DNA of 64,000 nucleotides from Brachypodium distachyon (GCF_000005505.3 NC_016135.3:12060613-12124612); one strand, 5' to 3'; shown: positions 21,815-32,929, numbered from the stretch's first letter. A program made the numbers and translations. Notes: generated by a model not told the origin, from the sequence alone.

Positions 21815-24800
21815 ATGGGCCGTGCTTGGATGTACGAGGACAGGTTACGTGTTGAGTGGATAGAGCGGCTGAAGACTTTTGTCGATGCTGGCGTGGAAGA
21901 TATGCATAGGAAAGAGGGTGATAAGATGTGTTGTCCCTGTGTGAGATGTCGGAACAACAAGTTGTACGAGCCAGAGGATGTGGAGATGCACTTGCTCATG
22001 CGGGGATTTGTGTCAGGTTATTCAAGGTGGACTTCTCACGGGGAGGATGGCATTGAAGTAGATGACGGCATTGTGATGGAAAACATGGAGTCTGACAACC
22101 AGCCTGGTGAAGAAACATACCGTGGCGAGGTTCCAGTACAGGACGTTCCAACCGGCAGGATGGTTGAAATGCTGAACGATCAGCATCTGCTGAATCAGTT
22201 GGATGACCCCGAGGATAAGAGGGTGTCCCGTAAGTTCGAGAAGCTGAGGGAGGATGCCGAGACACCGTTATATGAAAATGCCGGCGTGGATAAGAGTGTG
22301 CTAGAAGTAACGCTCGAGCTTTTTGCGTATAAAGGCAAAATACAACATCATGGACTCGAGATTCACAGAGATTCTGAGTTACCTACGTACGGTACTTCCT
22401 CTGGGCAACAAGTTGGCTAAGAGCACGTACGAGGCGAAGAAAGTTACATGCCCACTCGGGTTAGAGGTTATCAGATACCATGCTTGTCAGCTGTCCAGTA
22501 TGCAAAACATCCCGATACAGGAAGAAAGACCCGAATCCTGACGGCGGCGAGGAGAAAGAATTGAAGTGTGGTGCGGCGGCAAAGACGGTCTGGTATCTCC
22601 CATGTGGCACTAGGCTGGAGCATTGGTTCCAGAACGAGAAGGAGGCCAGGTGGTTTATCTACCACGACACAACTGTTGGGTTCGTTGCATAGGAAACAAA
22701 AAATTTCCTACGAGAAGTGCGGAAGAAAACCCAAGAATATATATACTAGATGTATTCAACGAGAGGGATCATGAACACCATACCCTCGTAGACCGCTAAG
22801 CGTTACGATCACGAGATCGTTGTTGGTGTAGTGGAACTTTCAATGAGATTAATCTCAGTGCCGAACGGACAGCACCTCCTTGGTATCCACACGTTCAGCT
22901 TCACGTCGTCTCTTCCTTTCCTTGATCCAGCAAGCGAGAGGGAGAGGTAGATGAGATCCCGGCAGCACGACGGCGTGGTGACTATGGTGAATATCCCCAC
23001 GGGCAGGGCTATGCCGTGCACGTGAGAAGAGGAGGAGAGGAGGGCTCAGGGGAGAGAGATCCAACTGAAGACTTGGTGTATGCTCCCCCTTGCCACCCCC
23101 CCTCTATTTATATAGGGGTAGGGGAGGGGGTGGCCGGCCAGATCTGCCCCCCTTTCCAAAAGGGGGCTGGCGGCTAGGGGAGGGAAACCCTAATAGGGTT
23201 TCCTCCCCCCCCCCCCAAGTTACCCTTTAGCCCTAGGGTGGGCTGGCCGCATGGGCCTTGTGGGGGGCAGCCCCCTGGCCCATTAAGGCCAGGGTACTCC
23301 CTCACAAGCCCATGTAGCCCAGGGATAGGTGGGCCTCAAGGTGGAAACCTCCGGATCCCTCCGGAACCTTCTAGAAGCTTCCCGGTCAAAAACCGGAAAA
23401 TATTCCGAACTTTCCGGAACCTGAAAACAACTTTCCATATATAAATCTTTATCTCCGGAACATTCCGGAGCTCCTCGTTACGTCTAGGATCCCATCCAAG
23501 ACTCCGAATCATAATTCGATATCATCATCATTTATCTCATCTAACCCAAGCAACATGAAACGTTAAGTGTGTGACCCTACGGGTTCGAGAACATGTGGAC
23601 ATGATCAAATATCAATAACCAATAGCGGGACCTGGATGTCCATAATGGTTCCCACATATTCCACGAAGATCTCATCGGTTGAACCACTATGTCGAGGATT
23701 CAATTAATCCAGTATCCAATTCTCTTTGTCTCGCGATATATTACTTGCCCGAGATTTGATCGTCGGTATCGCCATACCTAGTTTAATCTCGTTACCGGCA
23801 AGTTCTCTTTACTCGTTCCGTAATATAATACCCCCGCGACTAAACACATTAGTCGCATGCTTGCAAGCTCATTAGGATGTTATATTACCGAGAGGGCCCA
23901 GAGATATCTCTCCGTCACAAGGAGTGACAAATCCCAGTCTTGATCCATACAACCCAACAAGCACCTTCTGAGATACCTGAAAAACACCTTTATGATCACC
24001 TAGTTACGAGATGACGGTTGATGCCCACAAAGTATTCTTCCGGTACTAGGGAGTGGCATGATCTCATGGTCTAAGGAAATGATACTTGACATAATAAAAC
24101 ATAAACAACTTAAACTTAAGTGACACGATCAAAAGCTATGTTTAGGTTTGGGTCTGTCCATCACATCATTCTCCTAATGATATGACCTCGTTATTAAATG
24201 ACAACACATGTCTATGGTTAGGAAACCTTAACCATCTTTAATCAACGAGCTAATCTAGTAGAGGCGTATTAGGGACACGGTATTTGTTTATTTATCCACA
24301 CACATGTATTTGAGTTTCCAATCAATACAATTATAGCATGGACAATAAACATTTATCAAGAACAATGAAATATGATAATAACAAATTTATTATTGCCTCT
24401 AGGGCATATTTCCAACAACGACTCAGGCGGATATCGATCCTGAGGGTGTGTACCGCAGATGCGGCTCAATGGAGGACTCTAGACGACGAATTCCCCGAGT
24501 TCGGCGCAGAGCCCAGGAACATCAGGTTCAGGATGACTACGGACGGGATCAATCCGTTCGGAAACTTGAGCAGCAAACACAGCACATGGCCGGTAATCCT
24601 GTTCATATACAACCTCCCCCCGTGGCTTGTCATGAAAAGGAAGTACATCCACCTATCAATGCTCATACAGGGCCCTAAGTAGCCTGGAGCTGATCTGAAC
24701 GTGTATCTGGAACTGCTGAAGGATGAGCTCAAGGAGCTTTGGGAGAAGGGTCGAAAGGTTTGGGACACTCATAAGAAGGAGTTCACCCTTCGAGCAGCTC

Positions 24801-25826
24801 TCCTGACATGTGTGCATGACTACCCGGCGAACGGGAACTCATCGTGCCAGTCAACACATGGGTACAAAGCGTGCACAAAGTGCAGGGACGAGACAGACGG
24901 GTTGTTCCTGCCAGAATAAAAAAAGATTGTGTACATGGGACACCGTAAGTGGCTGGAGATGAAGGACCCGTCGAGGGATGATAAGAAAAACTTCAACGGG
25001 AGGGCAGAGAGGCAGCACAAACCGAGGAAACTGACTGGACACGAAGTATACGAAATTGTCAGGGACCTCAAAGTCGTGGCCGGGAAAGCACAGCCGGCTG
25101 CAGGTCCAGATGGTGGCGGCCTTACGTACAAGAATGGTGCTGCAACTCACGCCAGAGGTCGAGCCGTTCATCGACATGCACATCGAAGAACTTCGAAACC
25201 TCAACCCTAACAGGAATGATGATTGAATCCAGCAAAAACACAATTCTACATTCGCCATGTGGCTCAAGGATCTTTAGTATCCGAGGGCTGCGGCGAATGA
25301 AGATGAGAAGATTGTCCAGAAGTTGTCACGGCTTCCCGACCGCAACGTCGTGACATACCAGCCGTACACAATGAATGGGTACACGTACTACACCAAGGCT
25401 CAAGACCGTAACAGTACGTACCAAAACAGCGGTATAGTGCTCGTAGCTGAGACAGGGACCGACAGCGAAGGCCAGACTGAAGCGTACTACGGCGTGGTCG
25501 AAGAGATCTGGGAGCTTGACTACACCTTCACCACCATCGCCATGTTTCGCATCAGATGGGCACGCGATGTCAAGCATGAAGATCATAGGTTCACAACTAT
25601 GATTCTGCCAAAAGAGATTCCCCGTCATCAGGTGAACGTCAAAAGAATCTCGGCACTGCATGAACCATGGCAGTTTGCTTCCAAATGCAAACAAGTCTTC
25701 TTCGTAGAAGACCCGATAGCAAAAAACCGCGTAGTCGTGAGGAGAGGTAAAAGGAGCATTGTTGGGATCGACGAAGTAACTTCACAACAAGACTATGAAG
25801 GTTTCCCCGATCCCACGACCAGGTAA
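21815..25826 (+). pseudogene. TNP2-type CACTA transposase gene, broken
   Basis: After a splice-like TTGTAG the frame opens with MGRAWM, the transposase-associated zinc domain of plant CACTA proteins (CPCVRCRN, then MHLLMRGF, YSRW and SHGED). The TNP2 core follows in shifted frames (CPVCKTSRY; LPCGTRLEHWF; then after an LTR insertion DGINPFGNLSSKHSTWPVIL, YNLPPW, YKACTKCRDETDGL). A DUF4216-like end lies at 25323-25760 (YTMNGYTYYTKAQDR, NSGIVLVAET, YYGVVEEIWELDY, FFVEDP). The stretch between about 25200 and 25320 is far too short for the missing DUF4218 region. Frameshifts near 22320 and 22480, stops at about 24680 and 24920 and the solo LTR at 22674-24417 make it non-functional. The intact enzyme would bind the ends and excise the element. 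Confidence 0.85.
22674..24417 (-). mobile_element. Solo LTR of an Angela/BARE-like Ty1-copia retrotransposon
   Basis: On the minus strand it starts TGTTGGAAATATGCCCTAGA and ends GAACCCAACA, about 1.74 kb, the size and start typical of Angela-type LTRs in Triticeae. Neighbouring five-base sequences ACAAC (22669-22673) and ACGAC (24418-24422) form a target duplication with one mismatch. No internal domain is present, so unequal recombination between LTRs has left a solo LTR. It interrupts the transposase frame of the CACTA element. Confidence 0.85.
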
Positions 25827-26168
25827 GAAAAAGAGGTGGCAAGACGGACGATCCAGACAAGAAAGAAGTCAAATTACCCACACAAGACGGGGCCTACGCC
25901 AGAAGCAGCCACGATGAGGTTCAAACGTATAAGAGGAAAGAGAAGACAACAAAGAAGAAAGACAAGATTGTCCAATAGTTCACTATTTGTGTAATTTTGA
26001 TCAATTATGCTCGTTGATGATTTTCAATGTAATTTGAATTCTAACGAGGTTTTAATCTTAACTTGTTCAAATTTGAAAACAAATGCCGTAAATTTGTTCG
26101 CAATATTTTTCTACTGTGAATGCATATTTGATGCATATTTATTTGCTTGTTTCATCATTATAAAGAAG

Positions 26169-26380
26169 AAAAAAAAAGTTTTTAAGCCCGCCCGGGTCAA
26201 CTAGGCTGTTCGGGTTCCGGCCCAGCCAGGCGAACTCGGGAGCAGCCTACTACCTACTAGGCCAGAGTGGACCCGGGCCAACGGGACTGTTATCCGAGCC
26301 CACAAAGAACAGTACAGGCACCGGGCCCAAGGGCCAGGCGAGGAGCACAGGAGACCGGCGAGAGAACTAATCAGAAGCTG
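26169..26380 (-). ncRNA. Candidate Pol III transcript 2
   Basis: The minus strand from about 25 bases after the TATA box of module 2 to a nine-base T run (26177-26169). The body is rich in GGCCCGG-type words. Most of it is repeated, diverged, in transcript 3. It matches no RNA I recognise. Confidence 0.35.
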
Positions 26381-26400
26381 ATGGGAGAAGGGTGGAAAGC

Positions 26401-26443
26401 CTTATATGCTGGTCGAACCGCTTGTAAACTAGCGAGGTGGTAC
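26401..26443 (-). promoter_or_regulatory. U6-type snRNA promoter module 2 (USE plus TATA)
   Basis: Minus strand: AGTACCACCTCG (one further mismatch to the USE), 24 bases, then CATATAAG (26408-26401). Spacing is identical to modules 1 and 3. Confidence 0.5.
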
Positions 26444-26627
26444 TAAACTCCCACCTCGCCTCGCGCGGAGCCCGCAGAAGGACACCAGTGGCAGTTATTA
26501 CAAGGAAAACCGCCACTGGAAGGGGACCAGTGGCAGTTATTACCAGAAAAACCGCCACTAGAAGGAACACCAGTGGCGGTGATTTCCGTGAAACCCGCCA
26601 CTGTTGTGTGCTACCAGAAAAGGAGGC

Positions 26628-26845
26628 AAAAAAGATTTTTAGCCCGCCCAGTCAACTAGGCTGTTTCGGGTTCGGGCCCAGACAGGCGAGAACCCGGGAG
26701 CTGCCTACTACCTACTAGGACAGAAGAGCACGGGCCCACAGGGCTATAATCCGAGCCCACCAGTGCACACAGAGGGTACCGGGCCCACAGGCCAGGCGAA
26801 CGGGAGTAGAGGAGAGAGAGCGGCATTTGATTTTATTCGGAATCT
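26628..26845 (-). ncRNA. Candidate Pol III transcript 3
   Basis: The minus strand from about 25 bases after the TATA box of module 3 to six Ts (26633-26628). It is the duplicated counterpart of transcript 2, with the T-run kept at the matching place. Identity unknown. Confidence 0.35.
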
Positions 26846-26865
26846 GCAAAGGGAAGGGGAGGAAG

Positions 26866-26909
26866 CTATTTATGCTAGTCGAACCGCTCGTAAACTAGCG
26901 AGGTGGGAC
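26866..26909 (-). promoter_or_regulatory. U6-type snRNA promoter module 3 (USE plus TATA)
   Basis: Minus strand: TTTAGTCCCACCTCG, 24 bases, then CATAAATAG. The block TTTAGTCCCACCTCGC also occurs in the wheat U6 promoter as I remember it. It is the best conserved of the three modules. Confidence 0.6.
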
Positions 26910-27119
26910 TAAACTCCCACCTCGCCTCGTGCGGCAGCCCGCACAAGGGGTACCAATGGCGGTGATTACAGGTAAACCCGCCACCGGAAGCAGCCACCAG
27001 TGGCGGTGATCTTCTGAAACCCGCCACTAGTGAGAGCTACAGGACTTAGGGATTTCAGAAATCTTGTCCAACTCACCAGTGACGGTTATTTTCCTGAAAT
27101 CCGCCACTGGTAATGATTT

Positions 27120-27740
27120 CAGAATGCACTATTATAATCCTATTATATTCTCTGCGTTCCCAAAAAATATAGCGGTTGTACTTTTGGGTGTATAGTAATA
27201 TTGTTTGTTCCCGATACAAGTTTTAGACATTAAATCATAGTATTTCATACAAATTTCTGTGATTATGTGTGATTTTGGTGCTAATTTAATTCCATAAAAT
27301 TCAATTTTCATCAGAATGAGCTGAAACTTGGCATGGGAACACCTCTCAGTCCAAAGAAGCCACATGGAAAAAATCAAGCCCAAAGTTGTTATAATGTTAC
27401 CATTTGGATGTTGGCTTAGAAGGTATAAGAGATATCTACCTAGATGATCCCAATATGTTATTCTTATGGGCTTCATTTGGAATATTGACACCGAACATCA
27501 TATACAGGCATATTGTTGTGTGAGCAGCCTCCATGCCAAATATCAGACCATTCTGAGCAATTTTGTAATTTATAACAATTTTTAACCATAGTAAACACTA
27601 CAAAAGCATAAATATTTGAATTTCAGCAATGTATTTAGCATTGAAATCTTTAGTGAGACAAGAAATAATTATTATACACTTGAAAGTATAGGTGGCATAA
27701 TTTTCAGAGAGACATAGAATATAATAAGAATATAATACTA
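27120..27740. other. AT-rich filler between CACTA subterminal repeat blocks
   Basis: No gene is recognised. It separates the 26.4-27.1 kb and 27.75-27.96 kb repeat blocks and may be a separate insertion. CACTACAAAAGC at about 27595 resembles a CACTA terminus, but no matching partner and duplication were found. Confidence 0.4.
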
Positions 27741-27749
27741 GATCCAAAA

Positions 27750-27960
27750 TAATAACCGGTGGTGGGTATTTGCAATACAACCGCCACTGGTGCTTCGAAC
27801 AGTTACCAGTGGCGGGTTTTTCACATACCCGCCACTGGTGGGTCGCCAATGGCGGGTATCCGGAAATACCCGCCACCGGCGGTCTCCTGCACCTGTAACC
27901 CTAGGAAGGTCTCCAGTGGCGGGTATCACGAAATACCCGCCACTGGAGACCCTCCCCATA
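27750..27960. repeat. Internal CACTA subterminal repeat array
   Basis: Alternating CCAGTGGCGGGTAT and TACCCGCCACTGG motifs lie directly upstream of the second CACTA gene. This arrangement is expected at an element end or promoter. Confidence 0.85.
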
Positions 27961-28190
27961 TATATTACAGGGCGAGACTTGACGAAATTTTTCGTATCCG
28001 AAGCACGCGTCTTCTCGACCAGCAGCGCTTCCTCGAGCACCCCGACGGCGAAGCGCTGCCCAAATCTCGCGCCGCCGCCGCCCTTCTCCCTCGCCTCCCC
28101 TCCCCTCCCTCGCGCCTCCCTCGCCGCCGCCCTTCTCCTCACCTCCCTCGCGCCTCCCTCGCAGAAACCCTAGCCGCCGTCGCTGCCACC

Positions 28191-31100
28191 ATGTCGGAGT
28201 CGCAGAAGGGCGACAGCGGGGGGTCGCAACGGACGACGAGGAGTGGGAAGCCCCTCGCCCCGCCGGCCCCCCCGCCGGCCGCCGGATCCGGCGGCCCCGC
28301 CTTGCCGCCGCCCGGCCCGCATCGCCGGGGGCGCGGCCAGGCCACCTCGACGCCGCCGCCTCCACCGGCCGCCTCCGCCCCGCCTGCCCCAGCCGCCTCC
28401 GCCCCGGCCCCCTCCGGCCCGGCCGCCTCGGCCCCAGCCCCCACCGCCCCGGCCGCCTTTGCCCCCCGGCCACCCCAACCCCGTCCACGACCCCGACTCC
28501 GGCGACGGTATGGCCTCTCTCTCCCTTGCTGTTAATTAGTGTTAGGGTTTATAATTTTTGAAATTTGAAGTTAATTAGGCTTTTTAATGTTTAGTTCAAG
28601 CTATTTAGGGTTTAAATCTTGATGTTTATGTTTACTTCTAGTTACTTAGGATTTTGTATGTTTAGTTCTAGCTATTTAATGTTTAAATTAATCTTGATGT
28701 TTATGTTTAGTTCTAGTTACTTAGGATTTTTAATATTTAATTCAAGCTATTTAGGGTGTAAATCTTGCTGTTTATGTTTTTTTTCTAGTTACTTAGGCTT
28801 TTTAATGTTTAGTTCTAGCTATGTGGTTGCTGTTTATGTTCGTTATTGCTGCTCTTGGTGCAAAGATTGATACACGCATGTGATCTCGACCATCGTATTA
28901 GTTGATATGAGGAATGTGGGCCCGGCCATCGTGCCGGGTCGTTGAGAAGGGTCCGGCCATCGTGCCGAGAGGGTATATGTGGGTGGGAGTTTTTTTTATG
29001 CAGGTATAACATTCGGGTAGACTCATTTGTTGTTTTATAGCAATGGTCATGCCGAATTTTTCTTGTTTTACAGCATAGGTCATGCCGAATTTTTCTGTTT
29101 TTTTAAATTACTTTTATAAGTGTTGGATAGGAACCTCAGGCTCACGTTGAAGAGGTGCCTGAGCAGCCACCGGTTGTGGCGGGACAAGTCGAAGAAGAAA
29201 CGGGGTCTTCGTCCTCGGCCTCGGAAATTGCCATGAGCGAGGAGCAGCTGTTCCTTGAAGGAGCCGAGGAGCAGCTGCTCCTTGAAGGAGCAACTAACGA
29301 GGAAGAAGCCCAGGGCGAACAAGGTGCGGCGTCGACTACTTAGTCGAAGTCCAAGCGGGGGGTGAACAAGGTGCCGACGGAGTCGTGGGTCGTCACCAAG
29401 CTGAGCAAAGAAAACTACCCGGAGGAACCGGTGGAGGCCGCAGAAAAATTCTCCAACACATGCAACACCATCGTACGGGTACGCACTCGGATCTATCAAA
29501 GATGGAGCGACGTCCCGAAAGCTGTGAAGCAGGACTGTTACGAGGCGGCATGGAAGCGGTTCGTGCCTGCCAATGATGAGATCAGGAGACGGTTGGAGTG
29601 GCGGATGCACCAAGCCATGAGGAAGGGCCAGAGCACGTGGCAGTATAACTGCCGGAAGCTCATCGGCAAAGACTGGAAGACAGAGGTGAACAAGCACTGG
29701 AAGGGGATCTCGGAGGTGACTGGGAGAGGTTCAAGGAGTGGGTCAGGTCAGATGAATTCAAGGCCAGCCAAAAATGGTACAAGGAGCTTCGTGAGAAAAG
29801 GCCCTTCGACCACCTCCTCGGCAGTCGTGGACGCCCCGAAAAGGAGAAGGTGTGGGCGAAGGAGGACGCCGCATTGGACCAAGCCGGTATACAGCCGAGG
29901 GTCCCAACTTTGCTTCGCGATGAGAGCTCCAGCAAATGGATGCGGTCGTCCATGACCGCAAATTAGTGGGCGGGCTTGGAGCCTATGTCAGAGAAGCAAG
30001 AGGCTGCACTCGTAAGGCCTCGTCCTGACATCTTCTTTTATCGGTTGGGCTTCTTATACTCACATATAACATTAACACCGAGCATGTTGTTTTTTGTATA
30101 CAGGGTGCAATGGCAGAGTGGGAGTCGGATGGCTCCCACTCATCTATCAACCAACAGTGGGATGATGCCATCAGCTACGCTCTGCAACGAAATGAGCACG
30201 AGGGCCATATGCGAGGTGTCGGTTCTGGGCCCTTTCGCAAGCAGATGGCGAAAGAGCAAGGTTCCCGCAAACGCAGAAGGGCGTCCAGCAAAGAACAGAG
30301 CTCAGAGGAACTAGATGAGAAGATCCGGGTGTTGGCGAGGGAGGAGCTCAGGAAGCTCATGCGGCTTGCAAGGGACCAGCGTGACGTCGACAACTTCATC
30401 GATCACGGTGTTTTCCCGGAGGCGCCCATCAAACCAACCCCACCCGCATCGGATCCGTCCCCGCTGCGGAATAAGACCACCTCATGTCCCGGCACCGAGT
30501 GCCAGCTTGACCCGCTTGGGCCACCCGACGAGAACCTCACGGTAAGCCGGCTACACATGTCCATTAATGATGTTGCCATGTTTGTCATGCGCAGAAGGGC
30601 ATCAAATGCCGGCTACACATGTCGACGGTGGGGAACCCTCTGGGCGTGCGCGGGTTGCTGCCGCGTACGGCCGTGGTGCACCACGTGACCCTGCGAGACG
30701 ACATGGTCAGGGTGCAGGTGGACTCCGTGCTCAGGGGCTTCAAAGACGAACCCGTCCCTTATCCTCCGCACGAAGAGGCGACGACCCTAAGGGATTGCGT
30801 CAACTCCTACCTCATCTGGCCTAGGAGGTTGGTGGTCCTCGCTACGGAGTCGTCTCCATCTCCGTCCCCCCGCCTCGGTCCGTCTCCACCCGCCCGGCGC
30901 GTGACGTCTCCGTCGCTGCTTGGCGCCTCACCCGGTCCTTTTGACTACGAGCCTGCGGAACGAGACTTCTCACCTGCGGCGGAGTGCAGCGACGACAATG
31001 CAGGCGAAAATCCTCCGTCGCCGCCCAAACCCGAAGCCCCGAAGCCATCCGCACCAAGACCCATCCCTCGGAGAGCCGCAGCACAATCGGCCCCGTTGGA

Positions 31101-32443
31101 GAGCCGTCCAAGTGCCCCTGCTGGGATGCAGGTCCCCTAGAAACCGGACAGTTCCGATTTCTTGAGACGCAGGAAAAACAAAAGGGGGACAGGCGGCAAG
31201 GCAAGCAAGGGCTCCTCCAAGGAGGCGAAAGAGTCGTCTTCTACGGGAAGACAACCAAAGACCGCGCCCCAGATAGAAGGGATTTGGGAAGAGCGGCTAG
31301 ACATTCTGAAGATGTCCACCCACCCCCGTGTTGGAGATAGATTGCCTGATGGGTCTTATTTCGTGGACGGGCGATTCTCCCAATTTTTGTTGTTCCACCC
31401 CACACAACCAATGGTGACCCAGGATGACCAGCATCGCCTGCCACGGGAGATGCAAGAGCTCCATGATAAATACATGAATGTGGCATCATCAGGCACAGAC
31501 CTCCAGAATCTGGAAATCAGGGTTCGAGTGCCAAAGCATTATGGCTTCTTCGACTCCAATACGGGGGAAATCTAGAAGGAAAACGACGTTACCTTCGGCA
31601 TTGACTTCCTCGACTTGTTTCACCTCTTCAACCGCAAGTGCCTCGACAACGCCATATTACGACTGTGGTGTGTACACTACACGAGAGAGGCCTATAGGGT
31701 GAAACAATATGGGATGGCCGTCACCGACCCCCTTCTCTTCAACGCCACTTTGCTTGGTCCAGACCCATTGTTGGCCGAAAGTAGAAGGTTGGCGATTGAA
31801 TACCTCACTCAATTCATCTTGAAGCACAGAGACCGCCGTTTCGTAATGATATTGTACCATCTACAGTAAGTTGTTTTCAATTCGCGTGAATACATAAATC
31901 TTTTTCCGTCGGAAGAATTGCTTGTTATATTATTTGGCTAATACAATGTGCGTCCTTTTGTGAAACAGCGGCCATTGGGTGACAATCGCCATCTGCCTCG
32001 ATATGGGAGGGATCACATATTTTGATCCACTAAGACGCAAGGGGAATGAACCACAACGCGACTTTGGGCTGATCAAATATGTCATCGACTCAGCCTATCG
32101 CGACGCGGTGAAATGGTACGGGATGAATGGCTTCAGCCGCAATCCTGACGCTCTCCTCAGGCACAATTTCAACTTCCCCTGCGAGCAATAGCCTGAAGGA
32201 TCCGTCTACTGCGATTACTACTGCGCGCACAGTATTCAGCAGATGATCAACGACTTCAAGCCGAAGGGGAAGAAGACCTTCGAAGAAGTGAGGAATTGGT
32301 TTCTGGCCAACACCGAGTGAGGGCACAACTTTGAACTTCTCGTGTACGAGATCCAGAAGGACATCGGCGAAATCCTCAACAAGGAGGTCCTCAAATCGAG
32401 CGGGGATTACTACGGCGGCGGGATTGTCGCCAAAAGTGGCTAA
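28191..32443 (+). pseudogene. Second CACTA gene with a C-terminal Ulp1-like (C48) domain, broken
   Basis: The ATG at 28191 opens a Pro/Ala-rich first exon with a donor at about 28505. After a minisatellite intron the frame resumes near 29128 and encodes VPTESWVVTKLSKENYP, KFSNTCNTIVR and WKRFV-type segments seen in plant CACTA accessory proteins, a basic linker, and at 31960-32300 a Ulp1 peptidase-like domain with GHWVTIAICLD (catalytic His), TYFDPLR (Asp) and VYCDYYCAHSIQQM (Cys region). Stops occur at about 29341, 31573, 32189 and 32318 and frame changes lie between. Such proteins accompany TNP2 in many grass CACTAs; the Ulp1 domain would cleave ubiquitin-like modifiers if active. This copy is dead. 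Confidence 0.75.
28579..28830. repeat. Intronic minisatellite, period about 70-74 bases
   Basis: About 3.5 copies of a unit starting GGCTTTTTAATGTTTAGTTC and containing AGCTATTTAGGGTTTAAATC and TTCTAGTTACTTAGG lie in the first intron of the second CACTA gene. Confidence 0.8.
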
Positions 32444-32659
32444 ATTGTGTGGAATACTTTTATTTGTGGCTCATTCTTCCAAACACTTTGTATACACATG
32501 CATGTGACTTGAATGTTTAACTCGTGTGGAACTTTGTAATATATTTGCTGCTATTTCTGTTTCTTTGGTGTTCTATATTGTGCTGCTGTATTCCTGCTAT
32601 TTCTGTGCTACAGGAATATTCATTTTTATACATAATTCTTTTTTTTTTCAGAAAAAATA

Positions 32660-32913
32660 GTACCAGTGGCGGTTAAAAGCCACCGCCACCGCCACCGAAC
32701 ACATAGCAGTGGCGGTTAGACACCATCGCCACTGGGAAAGGTTCTAATGGCAGTGGCCATAGACCGCCACTCGAAAATGTCCACCATTGGTGATCTCGGA
32801 GCAGCAGTGGCGGGTATTTCACCTGCCACCGGTGACGAAATCTCCAGTGACGCAGAGTTGGTGGCGGGCGTGATCACCGCCACCAACCCAATTTTTTGAC
32901 CGCCACTGGAGGG
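32660..32913. repeat. CACTA right subterminal repeat array
   Basis: CAGTGGCGG and CCGCCAC motifs in both orientations lead to the right terminal repeat. Confidence 0.85.
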
Positions 32914-32929
32914 GTTTTCTGGAGTAGTG
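32914..32929 (-). repeat. Right terminal inverted repeat of the CACTA element
   Basis: The plus strand ends GTTTTCTGGAGTAGTG. Its complement starts CACTACTCCAGAAAAC, matching the left end. CTT follows as target duplication. Confidence 0.92.

Larger units (their letters stand above)
26183..27060. repeat. Tandem duplication of about 450 bp within the CACTA element
   Basis: The stretch from about 26183 (AAGCCCGCCCGGGTCAACTA) repeats from about 26640 (AGCCCGCCCAGTCAACTAGG), each ending in the same GTAAACTAGCGAGGTGG promoter-like block and CCAGTGGCGG-type repeats. The copies have diverged by substitutions and small indels. Confidence 0.85.
20517..32929 (+). mobile_element. CACTA (En/Spm-type) transposon, 12.4 kb, composite
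   Basis: Terminal inverted repeats CACTACTATAGAAAAC (20517-20532) and, reversed, CACTACTCCAGAAAAC (32914-32929) match at 14 of 16 bases. A three-base duplication, CTT, flanks it (20514-20516 and 32930-32932). Subterminal regions are full of CCAGTGGCGG and CCGCCACTGG repeats. The interior encodes a TNP2-type transposase (21.8-25.8 kb) and a second gene ending in a Ulp1 domain (28.2-32.4 kb), both broken. A further block of subterminal-type repeats at 26.4-28.0 kb suggests a rearranged or composite element. It sits seven codons into F-box copy D. Confidence 0.92.

Noticed and set aside
20754..26845. Candidate Pol III transcripts as U6, U3, 7SL or telomerase RNA
   Set aside because: None of the conserved segments I know for these RNAs is present, including a plant telomere template (CTAAACCCTA).
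27595..27606. CACTACAAAAGC as the start of a second nested CACTA element
   Set aside because: No partner end with a matching three-base duplication was found, so it stays a chance match.
27901..28488. 195-codon minus-strand and several overlapping Gly/Arg/Pro-rich frames
   Set aside because: They are shadows of the Pro/Ala-rich first exon of the second CACTA gene and have no motif.
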